Positions 1 through 8,241 of a stretch of 32,924 nucleotides of DNA are shown one piece after another. The notes below the pieces were generated by a model. The model ran no database searches, was not told where the DNA came from, and worked only from the letters and a program-made list of their open reading frames with translations. Source of the stretch: a virus; the IMG/VR virus record IMGVR_UViG_3300038457_000187, positions 1 through 32,924 of that record; one strand, 5' to 3'. Numbering within the stretch: position 1 is the first letter of the stretch; every line of letters starts with the position of its first letter. Both the position numbers and the translations under genes were made by a program.

Positions 1-3000
1 CGCCGACGACCGGCAACTGGGCTGCCGTGGCTAAGCAAGGCGAAGATTACCTTGCCAGTATCGGCATGGGCCTTTCTCCATATAACCTGGACTGGATCTT
101 TGTCAACGGCGAAGCGGGCGTCCCACAGCAGCGGCGCGTGAATGCCCTCATCACGCACTTCGGTGCAGATTGGGTTGATAACGCGCGACGGCTCTCGGGC
201 GAAGATTACCGCGAACGCACCGGCGTCCCCGAAGCCCCCTTCTCCAAAACCTGGCACGAACTCGCCTTCCGGCGTGTTCTCCGCCATGCAGCCGAAAACG
301 GCTACGACCGCTTGACGTGGACCACGGGAGAGCAGCAGGCTGAACGATATGACCTATCAAAACAGCTTAGCGAAGTCTCCGCCTACGAACAACCCGATGG
401 ATCGTTCGACCTTTCCGCGCGCACGAAGGAAGGCCGGTTGCACGATATCGGCTCCCACATCCCGCCAGACAAAGTTGAGGATTACGTAGGCAAGGATCTC
501 GCCGCCAAGATTGTGGCCAAGCAGGCACCCCCAGTATCGTCGGATCGGCCCAGTTGGAGATCCTACACCGGCCTGGACCTGAAGGTGGGCGGGGAAGGCA
601 TGAAAGGCTTCTATGACCAGATTCTTCCAGCCTACGCATCCAAGTTGGGAAAGAAGTGGGGAGCAAAAGTAGGAGAGACGAAAGTACGAACCAAGCGCGG
701 TGGGAAAGTCTCTGTCTTCGCACAGCCCTTTGAAGGCCGGCCAACCATCTGGCAGGTTTACAACAGCAGCGATCTGAACGCTGACCCCATCGCCGAATTC
801 GACACTGAAGCAGCAGCAAACGAGTTCGCAAAATCGGCTCAACCCGCTGGATTTGAAACCGTCCACTCGATCGACATTACCCCTGCCATGCGGGAATCCG
901 TCATGCAGGGCCAGGCGCTATTCAACATCCCGGCTCCGCATGCGCCAATCGCCCCCACCACCGTCACCACCCCCCGGCTATCCAGCAACTACGAGCGCAC
1001 CAAGCCCTACATGCCCAGCCGCAGTCTCGGGTACCACATTCAGAATGCGGTATTCGAACGCATCGCCTTAAGCCCCGCCGACTCAACCTACGCCAAGGCC
1101 TACGTGGTAAATCAGGACGCCATGGCCTTTGCGGCGAGCTTCGCCGGCTTCAGCATGGACGATGCAGCCATGAACTTGCGCGGGCTCCACATGGACCCAC
1201 ACAACGCGCGTAAGGTGGCTTCCATGTGCGCCACGATGAAGCAGCCGTACACCACGGTGCCTGAGGCCCTGGACCAGTTGCACCAGTTTGCCGCCAGGGC
1301 GGCAGCCGAAAACAAAAGCCTCATCCTGGTTGCAGACCATGAAACCTTCCCCGGCTGGCACAAGGCCATTGCCATGCGGGAAGAACTCGACCACGCCTTG
1401 CAGGCTGGCTCAACCCAGACCCTCACCCGCTACCACCTGGGAGACTCGGCCACGTGGCTGACACAGGGATCTGAACCAGGAAGAGTGGCGGCGGCCACCA
1501 TCACCAAGCGCTACGGATACCTGCCCCAGGGAATGCTGGCGGCCGAGGTAGGCGTCCGGCTGATGCGTCCGGACGGGTACAAGGAGCTTGGTATCACTGG
1601 TACCGAAGCCCGTTACCTCGCCGCGCAATACGTGAGAGCATTAAGGAGAGAATATGGCACCGAATCTTCCCGCGCAATCGCCGAGCGAGTCTTCGCCGCA
1701 GCAGAACCTCGAGGAACTGCTGGAAGCAACGGACCCCAAAGTCTTCGAAGCGGCCCTGGACAGGCTGTATCCCCCGAGCGGCCTGGAGCAGGTGAAGCTG
1801 TCGGGCAACGGGATCGAAATGCAGGGGACCAGGGTGAAGCTGCCGCTTTCCGCCCCAGCCGCGTAGCGGGCGCACAAGCCGCCCGTCTCCGCGAACTCTT
1901 CAAAACCCCCAACCTTGCCGAGGAATTGGCACGTAGCAAGTTCGATGTCCTCCGGCAATACGAAACCGGAGATGATGGTAAACACTACGAGGCAATAGGC
2001 GTTCTGAAGCCAGAAGTTTTCGGGCCACATGCGTCCGCGTCCCATCCCGGCGAGCGCGGCTCCGCTCCCATGCTCACCGATCTGACCGACGCCCTGGTGC
2101 GCAAATTCGGCAAAGACGACGCCCCCAAAGCCAACTACAGCGCTATGGGCGGCCTCAAGCGCATTGTACAGCCCGGCCAATCCCTGGCCGAAGTGGAGAA
2201 GTCCTCCAAGGACGTGTTTGAAGCCGCTCTCCGGACCGGCGGATCCATGTCGCAGGCCTCCACGGTCCTCCATTCTGCCATGCCAGCGATCATGAAAGTG
2301 CTGAAAGGCTCGCCCATCACCTGGGACACGCTCGCCATGGCTTACGATCAGTCCCGTCTCGAAGGCATCCGCGATCGCTGGAACGGCTTTGCGGACCAGG
2401 CGGCCGAGATGACGGAAGAGGACCTGAAGGATTTCGTCTACGGAAAGTACTCGAGCGACCACCCCAACCCGACACTGCAACTGCTGTCGAATATCGAAGG
2501 GCGCGCCGGCCTGGCGCAGGACTTGGGGCAGACTGCGGCGGCTCTGGCCGAGGCACACGACTGGGACACGTTGCGCGAATTCCTGGAACAGACGTTCCGC
2601 GACGCCGCGGCGCGCGTGCAGCAGGTGATGCCCGAACCGGCCTTCGATTACGTCTGCGATCTCATCAAATCCCAGCCGGGAGTCGCTGAGGCCCACCGCA
2701 TTTACAAAGACCAGGTGGAAGCGGTGATGGCCCGGAATCACGCTCTCAATGAAGGCGTGTTTTCCGACGCGCTGGGACCCCTCGATACCTACTACCCGCT
2801 GATCCCCGTGGACAAACAGACGGTAGCGGGACCAGGCCGGCGCCTGCCGTACCACCCGCCCAAGAACATCGCCAACGCCTTCGCCACAGGTTTATCGTCC
2901 GGCGGCTACTCGATCCACATGGAGGACTTCGCCCGGCGCCTGGCCAGCGCGATCCGCGCCAACGACAAGGCCGTGCTCATCAAGACCTTGCGTGAGACCG

Positions 3001-4616
3001 CGTGGCTGAAACCCCAGCCCGCCAACTGGGACGGCACGATCAAAGGACCGGACGGCGAGGTCTATGAAGGCGCGCAAGTCGAAACCGGACAGGCGCGGCT
3101 GATTATCCAGAACGGCAAGGTTACCCATATCCCGGCCAGCTTCGGAGTCATGCCGAAGTTTATGGAGCGGGGCTTGCGGCCGATCCTCGCCAAAGAGCCA
3201 AGCGATCCGAACGACGTCGCCAAAATGATGGCCTGGGCCAACATGCTGGCCACCAAAGGCCCCTACGAATTCCTGTTCCACTCGTCCGGCGTCATGGGCG
3301 CGCTCTATTCCAACACGCCTTTCCTGGGCAAGTCCGGACTGGACAAGGCGCTTTCTTTGCCCCTCATTAAGTGGGCGGCCATCCGGGGCAAGCTGCTGTC
3401 CATCGATCCCACAACTCCCGAGAACATCGCCAAACTGCAAAAGATGGCGCAGGCCGGCGCGATGCCTGCGCGGTCGGGCAAAGTGACATACTCGAAAGAA
3501 TTTGCCGAGGCCACCGGCGCCAAGGTCGAGCGCGCCAGCTTCGGCCCGTTACTGTTTGGCCCGAAAGGCCTGGACGCCCGCGCGCGCATCCTGATGTACG
3601 ACATCTTTCAGGCGTCATTCCCCGCCGAGGAGCAGACCCCCAGCAACCTGTACCACTTCGTCAACCAGCTCGGGAACTACACCCCGGAATTCCAGGGCGA
3701 GATCGAGAAGTTCGTCAAGCGCATCGGCCTGGGACCGTTCGCTACCGCCGGCATGACGCGCATGGTGAACGCGGTGGATTCCTACACCGGAGCACCCCTG
3801 GCCGCGGGTGGCAAAGGACCATACGGTCAGATGACGCCCGAAGCGCGCGCCTGGATGTGGGCAGCCTCGAGCATTATGGCTGTGGCGCTGTGGGTGATTG
3901 GCTACAAATTGCTCACCGGGAAATGGCCGCTGGAAGACAGGCGCGCCAAGGCTTTCTCTATCCCGGTTGGCGGTGGCAATGGATATATCGATCAGTTCCG
4001 GCATTCGAAGCTGGGCGATGCCATGTGGGGGAATGGTCCGGAAGTGGGCTACCTCAATTTTAACTGGTACAATCCCCTGCCGGCCCGCGGCGCCAGGTTA
4101 TTCGGCGTGCCGCAAATGTTCCAGACCATGCAGTCTGGCGGTACCGGCGCGCAGATGGCGCAAGGCGCATTCTCGGATATCTCGAACAGCCTGGCGCACC
4201 CCATGGAAGGCCCCGCCGCGCGCAGCATGTTCGTGCTGGGCAGTGGGCTGCTGGGCCAGGGCTACGAGCCTTACGTGGAACCCGGCCCGAAGTTGATGCC
4301 CGCAACGCCCAACACACGCAAGCCCGGATTTATGGGCGGCCTGATGCCGGCGTTTTCTTCGGCTCCTGCGCAGAAGCACGCTGGCTATTCTTCGGAGGTC
4401 GGCGCCACCATCGGTGCCTCAATCCGTGAGTTGAATGCCTTCTATGGCGATTTGGGCCAGCAGAGCGGATTCCTGGGCAGCGACCGGGGGAAAGTGGGTA
4501 ACGCCTGGTGGCGGATGGCGGCCGACTTGAACCCTATTACCCAGGGAATCGTGCAGAATGCCTCCAGCCCGGAGAAACGCGAGAAGGCGCTGCGCCGGGA
4601 AGCTGCCGGACATTAA
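1..4616 (+). CDS. Giant phage polyvalent / virion-associated protein, C-terminal part (partial)
   Basis: The reading frame is open at the left edge (in frame from base 3) and ends with TAA at 4616. More than 1,530 residues are visible and the true start lies outside. Near residues 75-125 are WHELAFRRVLRHAAENGYDR and WTTGEQQAERYDLSKQ. Around 180-215 are TGLDLKVGGEGMKGFYDQ and LGKKWGAKVG, and near 285 is SIDITPAMRESVMQGQALF. These signatures recur in giant polyvalent proteins of phages and integrative elements, which are thought to be injected or to act on the host. A degenerate zinc-metallopeptidase-like motif (REELDH) sits near residue 450, followed by a low-complexity linker at about 560-620. 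The last 900 residues are unrecognised and have one hydrophobic segment (WMWAASSIMAVALWVIGYKLL) near residue 1280. The family assignment rests on remembered signatures and the biochemical role is inference. Confidence 0.85.
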   Translation, partial: PTTGNWAAVAKQGEDYLASIGMGLSPYNLDWIFVNGEAGVPQQRRVNALITHFGADWVDNARRLSGEDYRERTGVPEAPFSKTWHELAFRRVLRHAAENGYDRLTWTTGEQQAERYDLSKQLSEVSAYEQPDGSFDLSARTKEGRLHDIGSHIPPDKVEDYVGKDLAAKIVAKQAPPVSSDRPSWRSYTGLDLKVGGEGMKGFYDQILPAYASKLGKKWGAKVGETKVRTKRGGKVSVFAQPFEGRPTIWQVYNSSDLNADPIAEFDTEAAANEFAKSAQPAGFETVHSIDITPAMRESVMQGQALFNIPAPHAPIAPTTVTTPRLSSNYERTKPYMPSRSLGYHIQNAVFERIALSPADSTYAKAYVVNQDAMAFAASFAGFSMDDAAMNLRGLHMDPHNARKVASMCATMKQPYTTVPEALDQLHQFAARAAAENKSLILVADHETFPGWHKAIAMREELDHALQAGSTQTLTRYHLGDSATWLTQGSEPGRVAAATITKRYGYLPQGMLAAEVGVRLMRPDGYKELGITGTEARYLAAQYVRALRREYGTESSRAIAERVFAAAEPRGTAGSNGPQSLRSGPGQAVSPERPGAGEAVGQRDRNAGDQGEAAAFRPSRVAGAQAARLRELFKTPNLAEELARSKFDVLRQYETGDDGKHYEAIGVLKPEVFGPHASASHPGERGSAPMLTDLTDALVRKFGKDDAPKANYSAMGGLKRIVQPGQSLAEVEKSSKDVFEAALRTGGSMSQASTVLHSAMPAIMKVLKGSPITWDTLAMAYDQSRLEGIRDRWNGFADQAAEMTEEDLKDFVYGKYSSDHPNPTLQLLSNIEGRAGLAQDLGQTAAALAEAHDWDTLREFLEQTFRDAAARVQQVMPEPAFDYVCDLIKSQPGVAEAHRIYKDQVEAVMARNHALNEGVFSDALGPLDTYYPLIPVDKQTVAGPGRRLPYHPPKNIANAFATGLSSGGYSIHMEDFARRLASAIRANDKAVLIKTLRETAWLKPQPANWDGTIKGPDGEVYEGAQVETGQARLIIQNGKVTHIPASFGVMPKFMERGLRPILAKEPSDPNDVAKMMAWANMLATKGPYEFLFHSSGVMGALYSNTPFLGKSGLDKALSLPLIKWAAIRGKLLSIDPTTPENIAKLQKMAQAGAMPARSGKVTYSKEFAEATGAKVERASFGPLLFGPKGLDARARILMYDIFQASFPAEEQTPSNLYHFVNQLGNYTPEFQGEIEKFVKRIGLGPFATAGMTRMVNAVDSYTGAPLAAGGKGPYGQMTPEARAWMWAASSIMAVALWVIGYKLLTGKWPLEDRRAKAFSIPVGGGNGYIDQFRHSKLGDAMWGNGPEVGYLNFNWYNPLPARGARLFGVPQMFQTMQSGGTGAQMAQGAFSDISNSLAHPMEGPAARSMFVLGSGLLGQGYEPYVEPGPKLMPATPNTRKPGFMGGLMPAFSSAPAQKHAGYSSEVGATIGASIRELNAFYGDLGQQSGFLGSDRGKVGNAWWRMAADLNPITQGIVQNASSPEKREKALRREAAGH
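1654..1866 (+). CDS. Candidate nested small gene inside the giant gene (+1 frame)
   Basis: A 70-residue frame lies wholly within the giant gene, in another frame. Its ATG follows a textbook ribosome-binding site (TTAAGGAGAGAAT, about 5 bases of spacing). The product (MAPNLPAQSPSESSPQQN, then NLEELLEATDPKVFEAALD) looks like a normal helical protein. The giant-gene frame over the same bases is a low-complexity Gly/Ala/Arg linker, which suggests the linker tolerates overprinting. No family is recognised. It could equally be a chance open frame in GC-rich DNA; the ribosome-binding site and composition are the only support. Confidence 0.35.
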   Translation: MAPNLPAQSPSESSPQQNLEELLEATDPKVFEAALDRLYPPSGLEQVKLSGNGIEMQGTRVKLPLSAPAA

Positions 4617-4648
4617 ACACCAAAGCCGCTCAATCTATCTACTGCCCC

Positions 4649-4677
4649 TTGACATCCTCTCAGCAACCCGCTATTCT
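4649..4677 (+). promoter_or_regulatory. Sigma70-type promoter in a convergent intergenic region
   Basis: TTGACA at 4649-4654, a 17-base spacer and TATTCT at 4672-4677. It points rightward although the next genes on the right run leftward, so it would make a short or antisense transcript through the palindrome at 4717 toward the end of the leftward operon. The same TGCCCTTGACATC context recurs at the promoter at 23259. Confidence 0.5.
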
Positions 4678-4699
4678 TTCCTTTCGCCGTCCAGCACGG

Positions 4700-4732
4700 T
4701 GAAGAAAAGTAAATCCCCCCTGTACAGGGGAG
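4700..4732. repeat. Copy 1 of dispersed palindrome CCCCTGTACAGGGG
   Basis: A perfect 14-bp palindrome (4717-4730) is preceded by an A-rich stretch GAAGAAAAGTAAATCC. The same arrangement, A-rich GAAGAAAA then AATCCCCCCTGTACAGGGG, occurs at 17979-18011 and 23357-23388. It could be an operator, a replication iteron or a hairpin terminator. Its position 40 bases after a promoter fits an operator or attenuator. Confidence 0.7.
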
Positions 4733-4764
4733 CGGTTTACATCTTGCCCGGTTTACAATTTGCC
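4733..4764. repeat. 16-bp tandem direct repeat
   Basis: Two adjacent 16-bp units, CGGTTTACATCTTGCC (4733-4748) and CGGTTTACAATTTGCC (4749-4764), differ at two positions. They follow directly on the palindrome at 4717. A paired protein-binding site is plausible; the function is unknown. Confidence 0.6.
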
Positions 4765-4806
4765 CCCATCATGTTTCACCCTTCCCTGCCGGAGGCCTGC
4801 CCTTTA

Positions 4807-4980
4807 TTACTCCGAAGGATGACTCCTCTTCCACTTGTCCACCGACTTCAGGAGTTCTTTGCGGTGCGCCCGTTCCTGGCGGCCGACGTTAGCCCGCGAC
4901 ATCGAAGAGAATTTCTCCCGGAGACTTGGCAACCGCAATCTGTCGTGGTGGAGGACGGAGACAAGACGGGCAAGGGTCAT
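4807..4980 (-). CDS. Small basic hypothetical protein (57 aa)
   Basis: The last gene of the first leftward operon. It starts with ATG at 4980, three bases after the stop of the upstream gene, behind AAAGG, and ends with tandem TAATAA stops. The product (MTLARLVSVLHHDRLRLP at the start, HRKELLKSVDKWKRSHPSE at the end) is rich in Arg, Lys and His and predicted helical. The family is not recognised. Operon membership and the tight spacing are the evidence that it is real. Confidence 0.55.
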   Translation of the reverse strand: MTLARLVSVLHHDRLRLPSLREKFSSMSRANVGRQERAHRKELLKSVDKWKRSHPSE

Positions 4981-4983
4981 GGT

Positions 4984-5778
4984 TCAACCTTTCAAATCTT
5001 TGTTGTTTACTGCCGCCGTGGCCGCCGCCGATGAGATCCAATCCGCTCCGCATTCATCGCACTTATACCGCGCGCCGCCATACGCTGGAGTCTCAATAAC
5101 GGCCAAGGAGCCGCACTGGCAGCGCACGAGTTCCGTATCCGCCTTTGTTGCCGCCGTGGCCGCCGCCGCGTCCCCGGCTGGTTCCAGATTTTCCAGTTTG
5201 TCGTACTGCTGGATGCCCCAAACAATCGCATGCAGGCACCAGATGAAGTGATGGCTGTAGCCCTGGCCCTGGATCTCCCAAGGGTCCTGAAAGGAGAATC
5301 CGTTATATTCGAAATCGGCCAGCGCCTTGCGCGCGGACAGTTCATCCTCCAGACTGAAGACTTCCTCCTGGAGCACCGCCGTGATTTCTTGTTTTTCTTC
5401 GTCTTCGAGACCGTAGCCATCCAAGCTCAAAAGCACGTTTGCCTTGAATGACTCCCCGTCGAACTTGCGGGAAGGCCCTCCGAACCGGCTTTCACTCTCG
5501 ACCTTCTCGCACCAGTAGGATGCGTTTATTCGCAACTCCCGATTCCGAGAGCGGAAGAAAGTGAACATATCCTCAACCCGCGAGAATACCCACGTTCCCA
5601 TGTCGCCCCGGATGGCAAGATTTCCGGGCCATGTAACGAGATCGAACCACATATTCCACGATGCGGGCGAGGCTTGGCGGAAGCGGATGTGCCGATACAC
5701 GCCGTTGTCTTGCATGACCGCCATTGTGTGCCCCGCCACGTCGCGAAGAAACGATTCAGTTTGGTTTCCGTTTTCCAT
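4984..5778 (-). CDS. Phage hypothetical protein with C-terminal zinc ribbon (264 aa)
   Basis: I chose the ATG at 5778 because GGAGAG precedes it at normal spacing and the upstream gene stops one base away. The N-terminal half (SFLRDVAGHTMAVMQDNGVY, then FDLVTWPGNLAIRGDMG) is a signature I associate with a widespread but uncharacterised phage family. The C-terminus has a CxC...CxxC zinc ribbon (RCQCGS and YKCDECGADW) flanked on both sides by Ala-rich AAATAA runs. Those runs are encoded by two near-identical 20-bp GC-rich direct repeats (5011-5030 and about 5150-5170). No function is known. Confidence 0.85.
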   Translation of the reverse strand: MENGNQTESFLRDVAGHTMAVMQDNGVYRHIRFRQASPASWNMWFDLVTWPGNLAIRGDMGTWVFSRVEDMFTFFRSRNRELRINASYWCEKVESESRFGGPSRKFDGESFKANVLLSLDGYGLEDEEKQEITAVLQEEVFSLEDELSARKALADFEYNGFSFQDPWEIQGQGYSHHFIWCLHAIVWGIQQYDKLENLEPAGDAAAATAATKADTELVRCQCGSLAVIETPAYGGARYKCDECGADWISSAAATAAVNNKDLKG

Positions 5779-5779
5779 G

Positions 5780-6064
5780 TCAGTCACTCTCCAATTCGTA
5801 GAATAGATAACTCCCTGGCCCAGCTTCCCAGGACCAGGTATCCACCCAATGCGGCAGCGCCTCTTCAAAACTCAGGCGCCGCACCACGCGCACCGGCTGT
5901 TGAATGTACGCTACTGCATGCGTCTCTAAATCCGACACTGAATAGAAGCCGGGAAAGATGTGGCCGTTCTCAACAAGCTGAGTTGTCGCTAGTACCAGGG
6001 GATGCCCGGCTGCCAGGTGATTACGGAGCAGCGTTAGGGCGGCTTCTACGTTGCCGTGGTTCAT
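5780..6064 (-). CDS. Hypothetical phage protein (94 aa)
   Basis: It starts with ATG at 6064 in an ATGA overlap with the upstream gene's stop and ends one base before the next start. The product has an N-terminal helix (NVEAALTLLRNHLAAGHP) and an aromatic C-terminus (WVDTWSWEAGPGSYLFYELESD). No domain is recognised. Translational coupling in an early operon is the main support. Confidence 0.75.
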   Translation of the reverse strand: MNHGNVEAALTLLRNHLAAGHPLVLATTQLVENGHIFPGFYSVSDLETHAVAYIQQPVRVVRRLSFEEALPHWVDTWSWEAGPGSYLFYELESD

Positions 6065-6402
6065 GGGCGCCGCCTTCTATCATCGAGCGCCTTCAGGTAT
6101 TCCCGGAACGATATGCCCAAGTCGGCGTTGAGAAAGTCTCGGTATCGATGCTGGGATCGCGACAACTTGGGAGGCTTCGGACTCTCGGCCAGCATCGCCG
6201 CCCGGCCCGCTGCTGTCACGGTGCAGTTGTAATAGGGCAGGTACGACCGCTCGAAGGTCTCCATGTACCCCATCGCCACCAACTCCCGGCAGATTGCTTC
6301 ATCGTCGCCGCCAGCACAGAAGTGGTTGCGGTACATATTGCCCTGGCCGTATTGGTCCACACCCAGGCTGTGCTGGAGAATCTCCAACTGGCGGGGCGTC
6401 AT
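6061..6402 (-). CDS. Hypothetical phage protein, HTH-like (113 aa)
   Basis: ATG at 6402, with ATGA overlaps at both ends. The start MTPRQLEILQHSLGVDQYGQ followed by YRNHFCAGGDD is a signature I recognise from many phage genomes, where it is annotated only as hypothetical. The order (short helix, loop, then CRELVAMGYM and a strand-like YYNCTVTAAGR) resembles a small winged-helix fold, so a DNA-binding role is possible. That is inference from pattern only. Confidence 0.8.
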   Translation of the reverse strand: MTPRQLEILQHSLGVDQYGQGNMYRNHFCAGGDDEAICRELVAMGYMETFERSYLPYYNCTVTAAGRAAMLAESPKPPKLSRSQHRYRDFLNADLGISFREYLKALDDRRRRP

Positions 6403-6794
6403 GGACTCACCCTATCAGGGACTGGGCGCCGATAGTCCCAGTGAATGATCTGTCCGCGAAACGGCAGCCGGCCGCGCCAGAAGTGCATCATCTCCCCGAA
6501 TCCGTCGTCTCTGAAGCCATCTCTCCAAGCAAGCGCTTCGCATTCGTCCAGGCTCAATATCTGGCCGTCGATGAAAATCTGCGGGCGCCCACCCATTGGG
6601 GGATGAATCTCGACGTACTCCACCTTCACGCAGGGCCAGCGGCCGAGCAGGTGCATGGTCCTCTGGCGGGTGTCTCCATAGCAGTGGCAGATTTCCCCCA
6701 CAAGCACCCCGCGCTTCCGCATGGCCCGGATAGTATGAGTCTTCGAGCCGTCCCGGACGTAGGCCTCGAATCGCTTCTGGAATCCCAGCAACAT
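6399..6794 (-). CDS. ASCH-like small protein (131 aa)
   Basis: I chose the ATG at 6794 because it overlaps the TAA of the upstream gene and leaves MLLGFQKRFEAYVRDGSKTH at the N-terminus. The order GFQKRF...DGSKTHTIRA...GEICHCYGD...VEYVEI fits the ASCH/PUA-like beta-barrel superfamily, whose members bind RNA or modified nucleotides. It ends in an ATGA overlap. A second ASCH-type gene lies two genes upstream. Substrate unknown; the family call is by pattern. Confidence 0.75.
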   Translation of the reverse strand: MLLGFQKRFEAYVRDGSKTHTIRAMRKRGVLVGEICHCYGDTRQRTMHLLGRWPCVKVEYVEIHPPMGGRPQIFIDGQILSLDECEALAWRDGFRDDGFGEMMHFWRGRLPFRGQIIHWDYRRPVPDRVSP

Positions 6795-7174
6795 TACGCC
6801 GCCTTCCTTCCCTGCCGCCACAGATCATTCAACCTGCGCACCAGGGCGTCAATGTCGATCGAGCGCCGCCGTTCAAACTGGCGCCGGCCGATCGCATGGT
6901 ATGCTCCCGGCCCGAATCGGTGACAATCCGGGCAGAGCGGGATCGCCGAGAAGTCGCTACTTTTCTGCCGCAGCCCGCCGTCAGATCCGGTATGTGCCGC
7001 TTCCCCGGCTGGCTCCAGTCCACAGGCGGCACAAGGTAGGCTCCTGATCCATTGCCGGTATCGCCAGGAGCGTGTAGGCCCGCCCAGCGCGCGCCGTGGT
7101 GCTTTCCTGGGGATATCTACCCCATGGACTTCACGCATGAGCCAGCGAGCGAGCCGGTGGAAGGACAGGATCAT
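6794..7174 (-). CDS. HNH-type zinc nuclease-like protein (126 aa)
   Basis: Starts at ATG 7174 in an ATGA overlap. The core reads YRQWIRSLPCAACGLEPAGE, AAHTGSDGGLRQKSSDFSAI, then PLCPDCHRFGPGAYHAIG. That is a CxxC, an AH, a conserved K-S-D, a CxxCH and a final His-containing helix, the layout of the phage HNH/Ref-like nuclease group. In phages these act in recombination or DNA processing. The residues needed for zinc and metal binding appear intact. Confidence 0.8.
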   Translation of the reverse strand: MILSFHRLARWLMREVHGVDIPRKAPRRALGGPTRSWRYRQWIRSLPCAACGLEPAGEAAHTGSDGGLRQKSSDFSAIPLCPDCHRFGPGAYHAIGRRQFERRRSIDIDALVRRLNDLWRQGRKAA

Positions 7175-7683
7175 GGCGTCCACTCCCAGAGGCCGAGCGC
7201 GCCCTTTGCCGGGATGGGTTGCTTGAGGGGATGCACGTCTTCGAGAATCCAAGCCCAGCGACCAGCCGAATAATCTCCGAAGTCCAGCTCGGGAGAGGGC
7301 GGAGGTGTGATCCGGTTACCCAAGACCATATATTCGCCGCGGGGCATCGGCGGATAAACCGAAGCGATGATCTCGCGGCAGTTGACAAGGCGGCATGTGG
7401 CGACGATGGCCCCGACAGGCAACCTCGCCAACGTCTCAAATGCGAGCGATGTCGGCGGCAGCTTCATGCCGGAACGGGCCATGTGCGCCGCATAGGCCGG
7501 ATTTAATTCGGCAAAGAATCGCATGTCGTAGCGGACGGCATCCTTGACATGCTTCGGAAAGCCCTTGGCTGCGTGGATAGCGAGCGGGCCGCGGTAGTGC
7601 GTGCACCAGCTTCGCGTTTCGATTTTCTTGGCAGAAATAGCGACTAACGTTGCCCAGGGCTGAGTCAAAGTCAAGGCTTTCAC
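7171..7683 (-). CDS. ASCH domain protein (170 aa)
   Basis: GTG start at 7683 in a GTGA overlap with the upstream stop. The start MKALTLTQPWATLVAISAKK followed by IETRSWCTHYRGPLAIHAAK is the classic N-terminus of phage ASCH proteins. A middle strand (VGAIVATCRLVNCREI) and the C-terminal GRWAWILEDVHPLKQPIPAK complete the domain. ASCH proteins are thought to bind RNA or modified bases. Placement beside an HNH nuclease and in a phage with two DNA methyltransferases makes a modified-nucleotide role attractive but unproved. Confidence 0.88.
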   Translation of the reverse strand: MKALTLTQPWATLVAISAKKIETRSWCTHYRGPLAIHAAKGFPKHVKDAVRYDMRFFAELNPAYAAHMARSGMKLPPTSLAFETLARLPVGAIVATCRLVNCREIIASVYPPMPRGEYMVLGNRITPPPSPELDFGDYSAGRWAWILEDVHPLKQPIPAKGALGLWEWTP

Positions 7684-7910
7684 GCGAATTCCACCGCATC
7701 GAGCGCCACGCAGCCGCTCTCCCCTTCCAGCCAGATCACGGCTGTATGGCCGCTCAAGATGCTGGCTTGGGTCTTGGTCTTGCGCAGCCGGTACGCAGGC
7801 TCACCGATGACAGGGTGATACTGCACCAGCGTGCCGATGGGGCAGGCTCGATTCCAGATGTCGCACTGCTTCTGGAGTTCGGCTGGAGACTTCTGCCGCG
7901 GCCGCCTCAT
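7680..7910 (-). CDS. Small conserved phage protein (76 aa)
   Basis: ATG at 7910, coupled by overlaps on both sides. The product reads LQKQCDIWNRACPIGTLVQY, then YRLRKTKTQASILSGHTAVI and a C-terminal EGESGCVALDAVEF. I recognise this as a small beta-rich protein common in phage early operons and usually unnamed. No catalytic motif is visible. Confidence 0.8.
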   Translation of the reverse strand: MRRPRQKSPAELQKQCDIWNRACPIGTLVQYHPVIGEPAYRLRKTKTQASILSGHTAVIWLEGESGCVALDAVEFA

Positions 7911-8050
7911 CGCTTTCCTCCGGATTTCGGCTTCCGCGCTTTGCGCTGGCGCTTGAGCATCTTCACCAGCCTGGCGAGATCGTCGGTGGTGGTGTGAACC
8001 GGTTCATGGCCCTTGACGGTGATGGTGAGTTTGTAGTTTTCGTGTTTCAT
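7907..8050 (-). CDS. Very small basic protein (47 aa)
   Basis: ATG at 8050 overlaps the upstream stop (ATGA) and its own TGA overlaps the next ATG. The product MKHENYKLTITVKGHEPVHT continues to a Lys/Arg-rich tail (KMLKRQRKARKPKSGGKR). A short beta hairpin followed by a basic tail could bind nucleic acid. It is not a recognised family. The double overlap is the evidence that it is translated. Confidence 0.65.
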   Translation of the reverse strand: MKHENYKLTITVKGHEPVHTTTDDLARLVKMLKRQRKARKPKSGGKR

Positions 8051-8241
8051 GCCGCCCTCGCCGGTTCAGGCGGCGCGGGAACAAACTCGGGACAGTCGCA
8101 CTGGTTGATCTGCCGCGCCGTGCAGTTCTTGTCGCCGACGTGCCACCCACGCGGGTGCTTGCAGCCTGGTCGCTGGCAGAGTTCCGCATCGCGCTTCTGG
8201 GCTTCCTGCCATTGGAAGTATTGCTTCGATTTTTGGCTCAT
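8047..8241 (-). CDS. Cys/His-rich small protein (64 aa)
   Basis: ATG at 8241 in a TGATG overlap. After a Lys/Gln-rich helix (SQKSKQYFQWQEAQKRD) come ELCQRPGCKHPRGWHVGD, KNCTA and NQCDCPEF. That makes five Cys and two or three His, which could hold one or two zinc ions. It ends in a Pro/Ala-rich tail. Unnamed; one of several zinc-ribbon-like proteins in this operon. Confidence 0.7.
   Translation of the reverse strand: MSQKSKQYFQWQEAQKRDAELCQRPGCKHPRGWHVGDKNCTARQINQCDCPEFVPAPPEPARAA

Noticed and set aside
1641-2855. Leftward open frame of 404 codons inside the giant gene
   Set aside because: It is antisense to a continuous, family-like coding frame and has no family-like motifs or ribosome-binding site.
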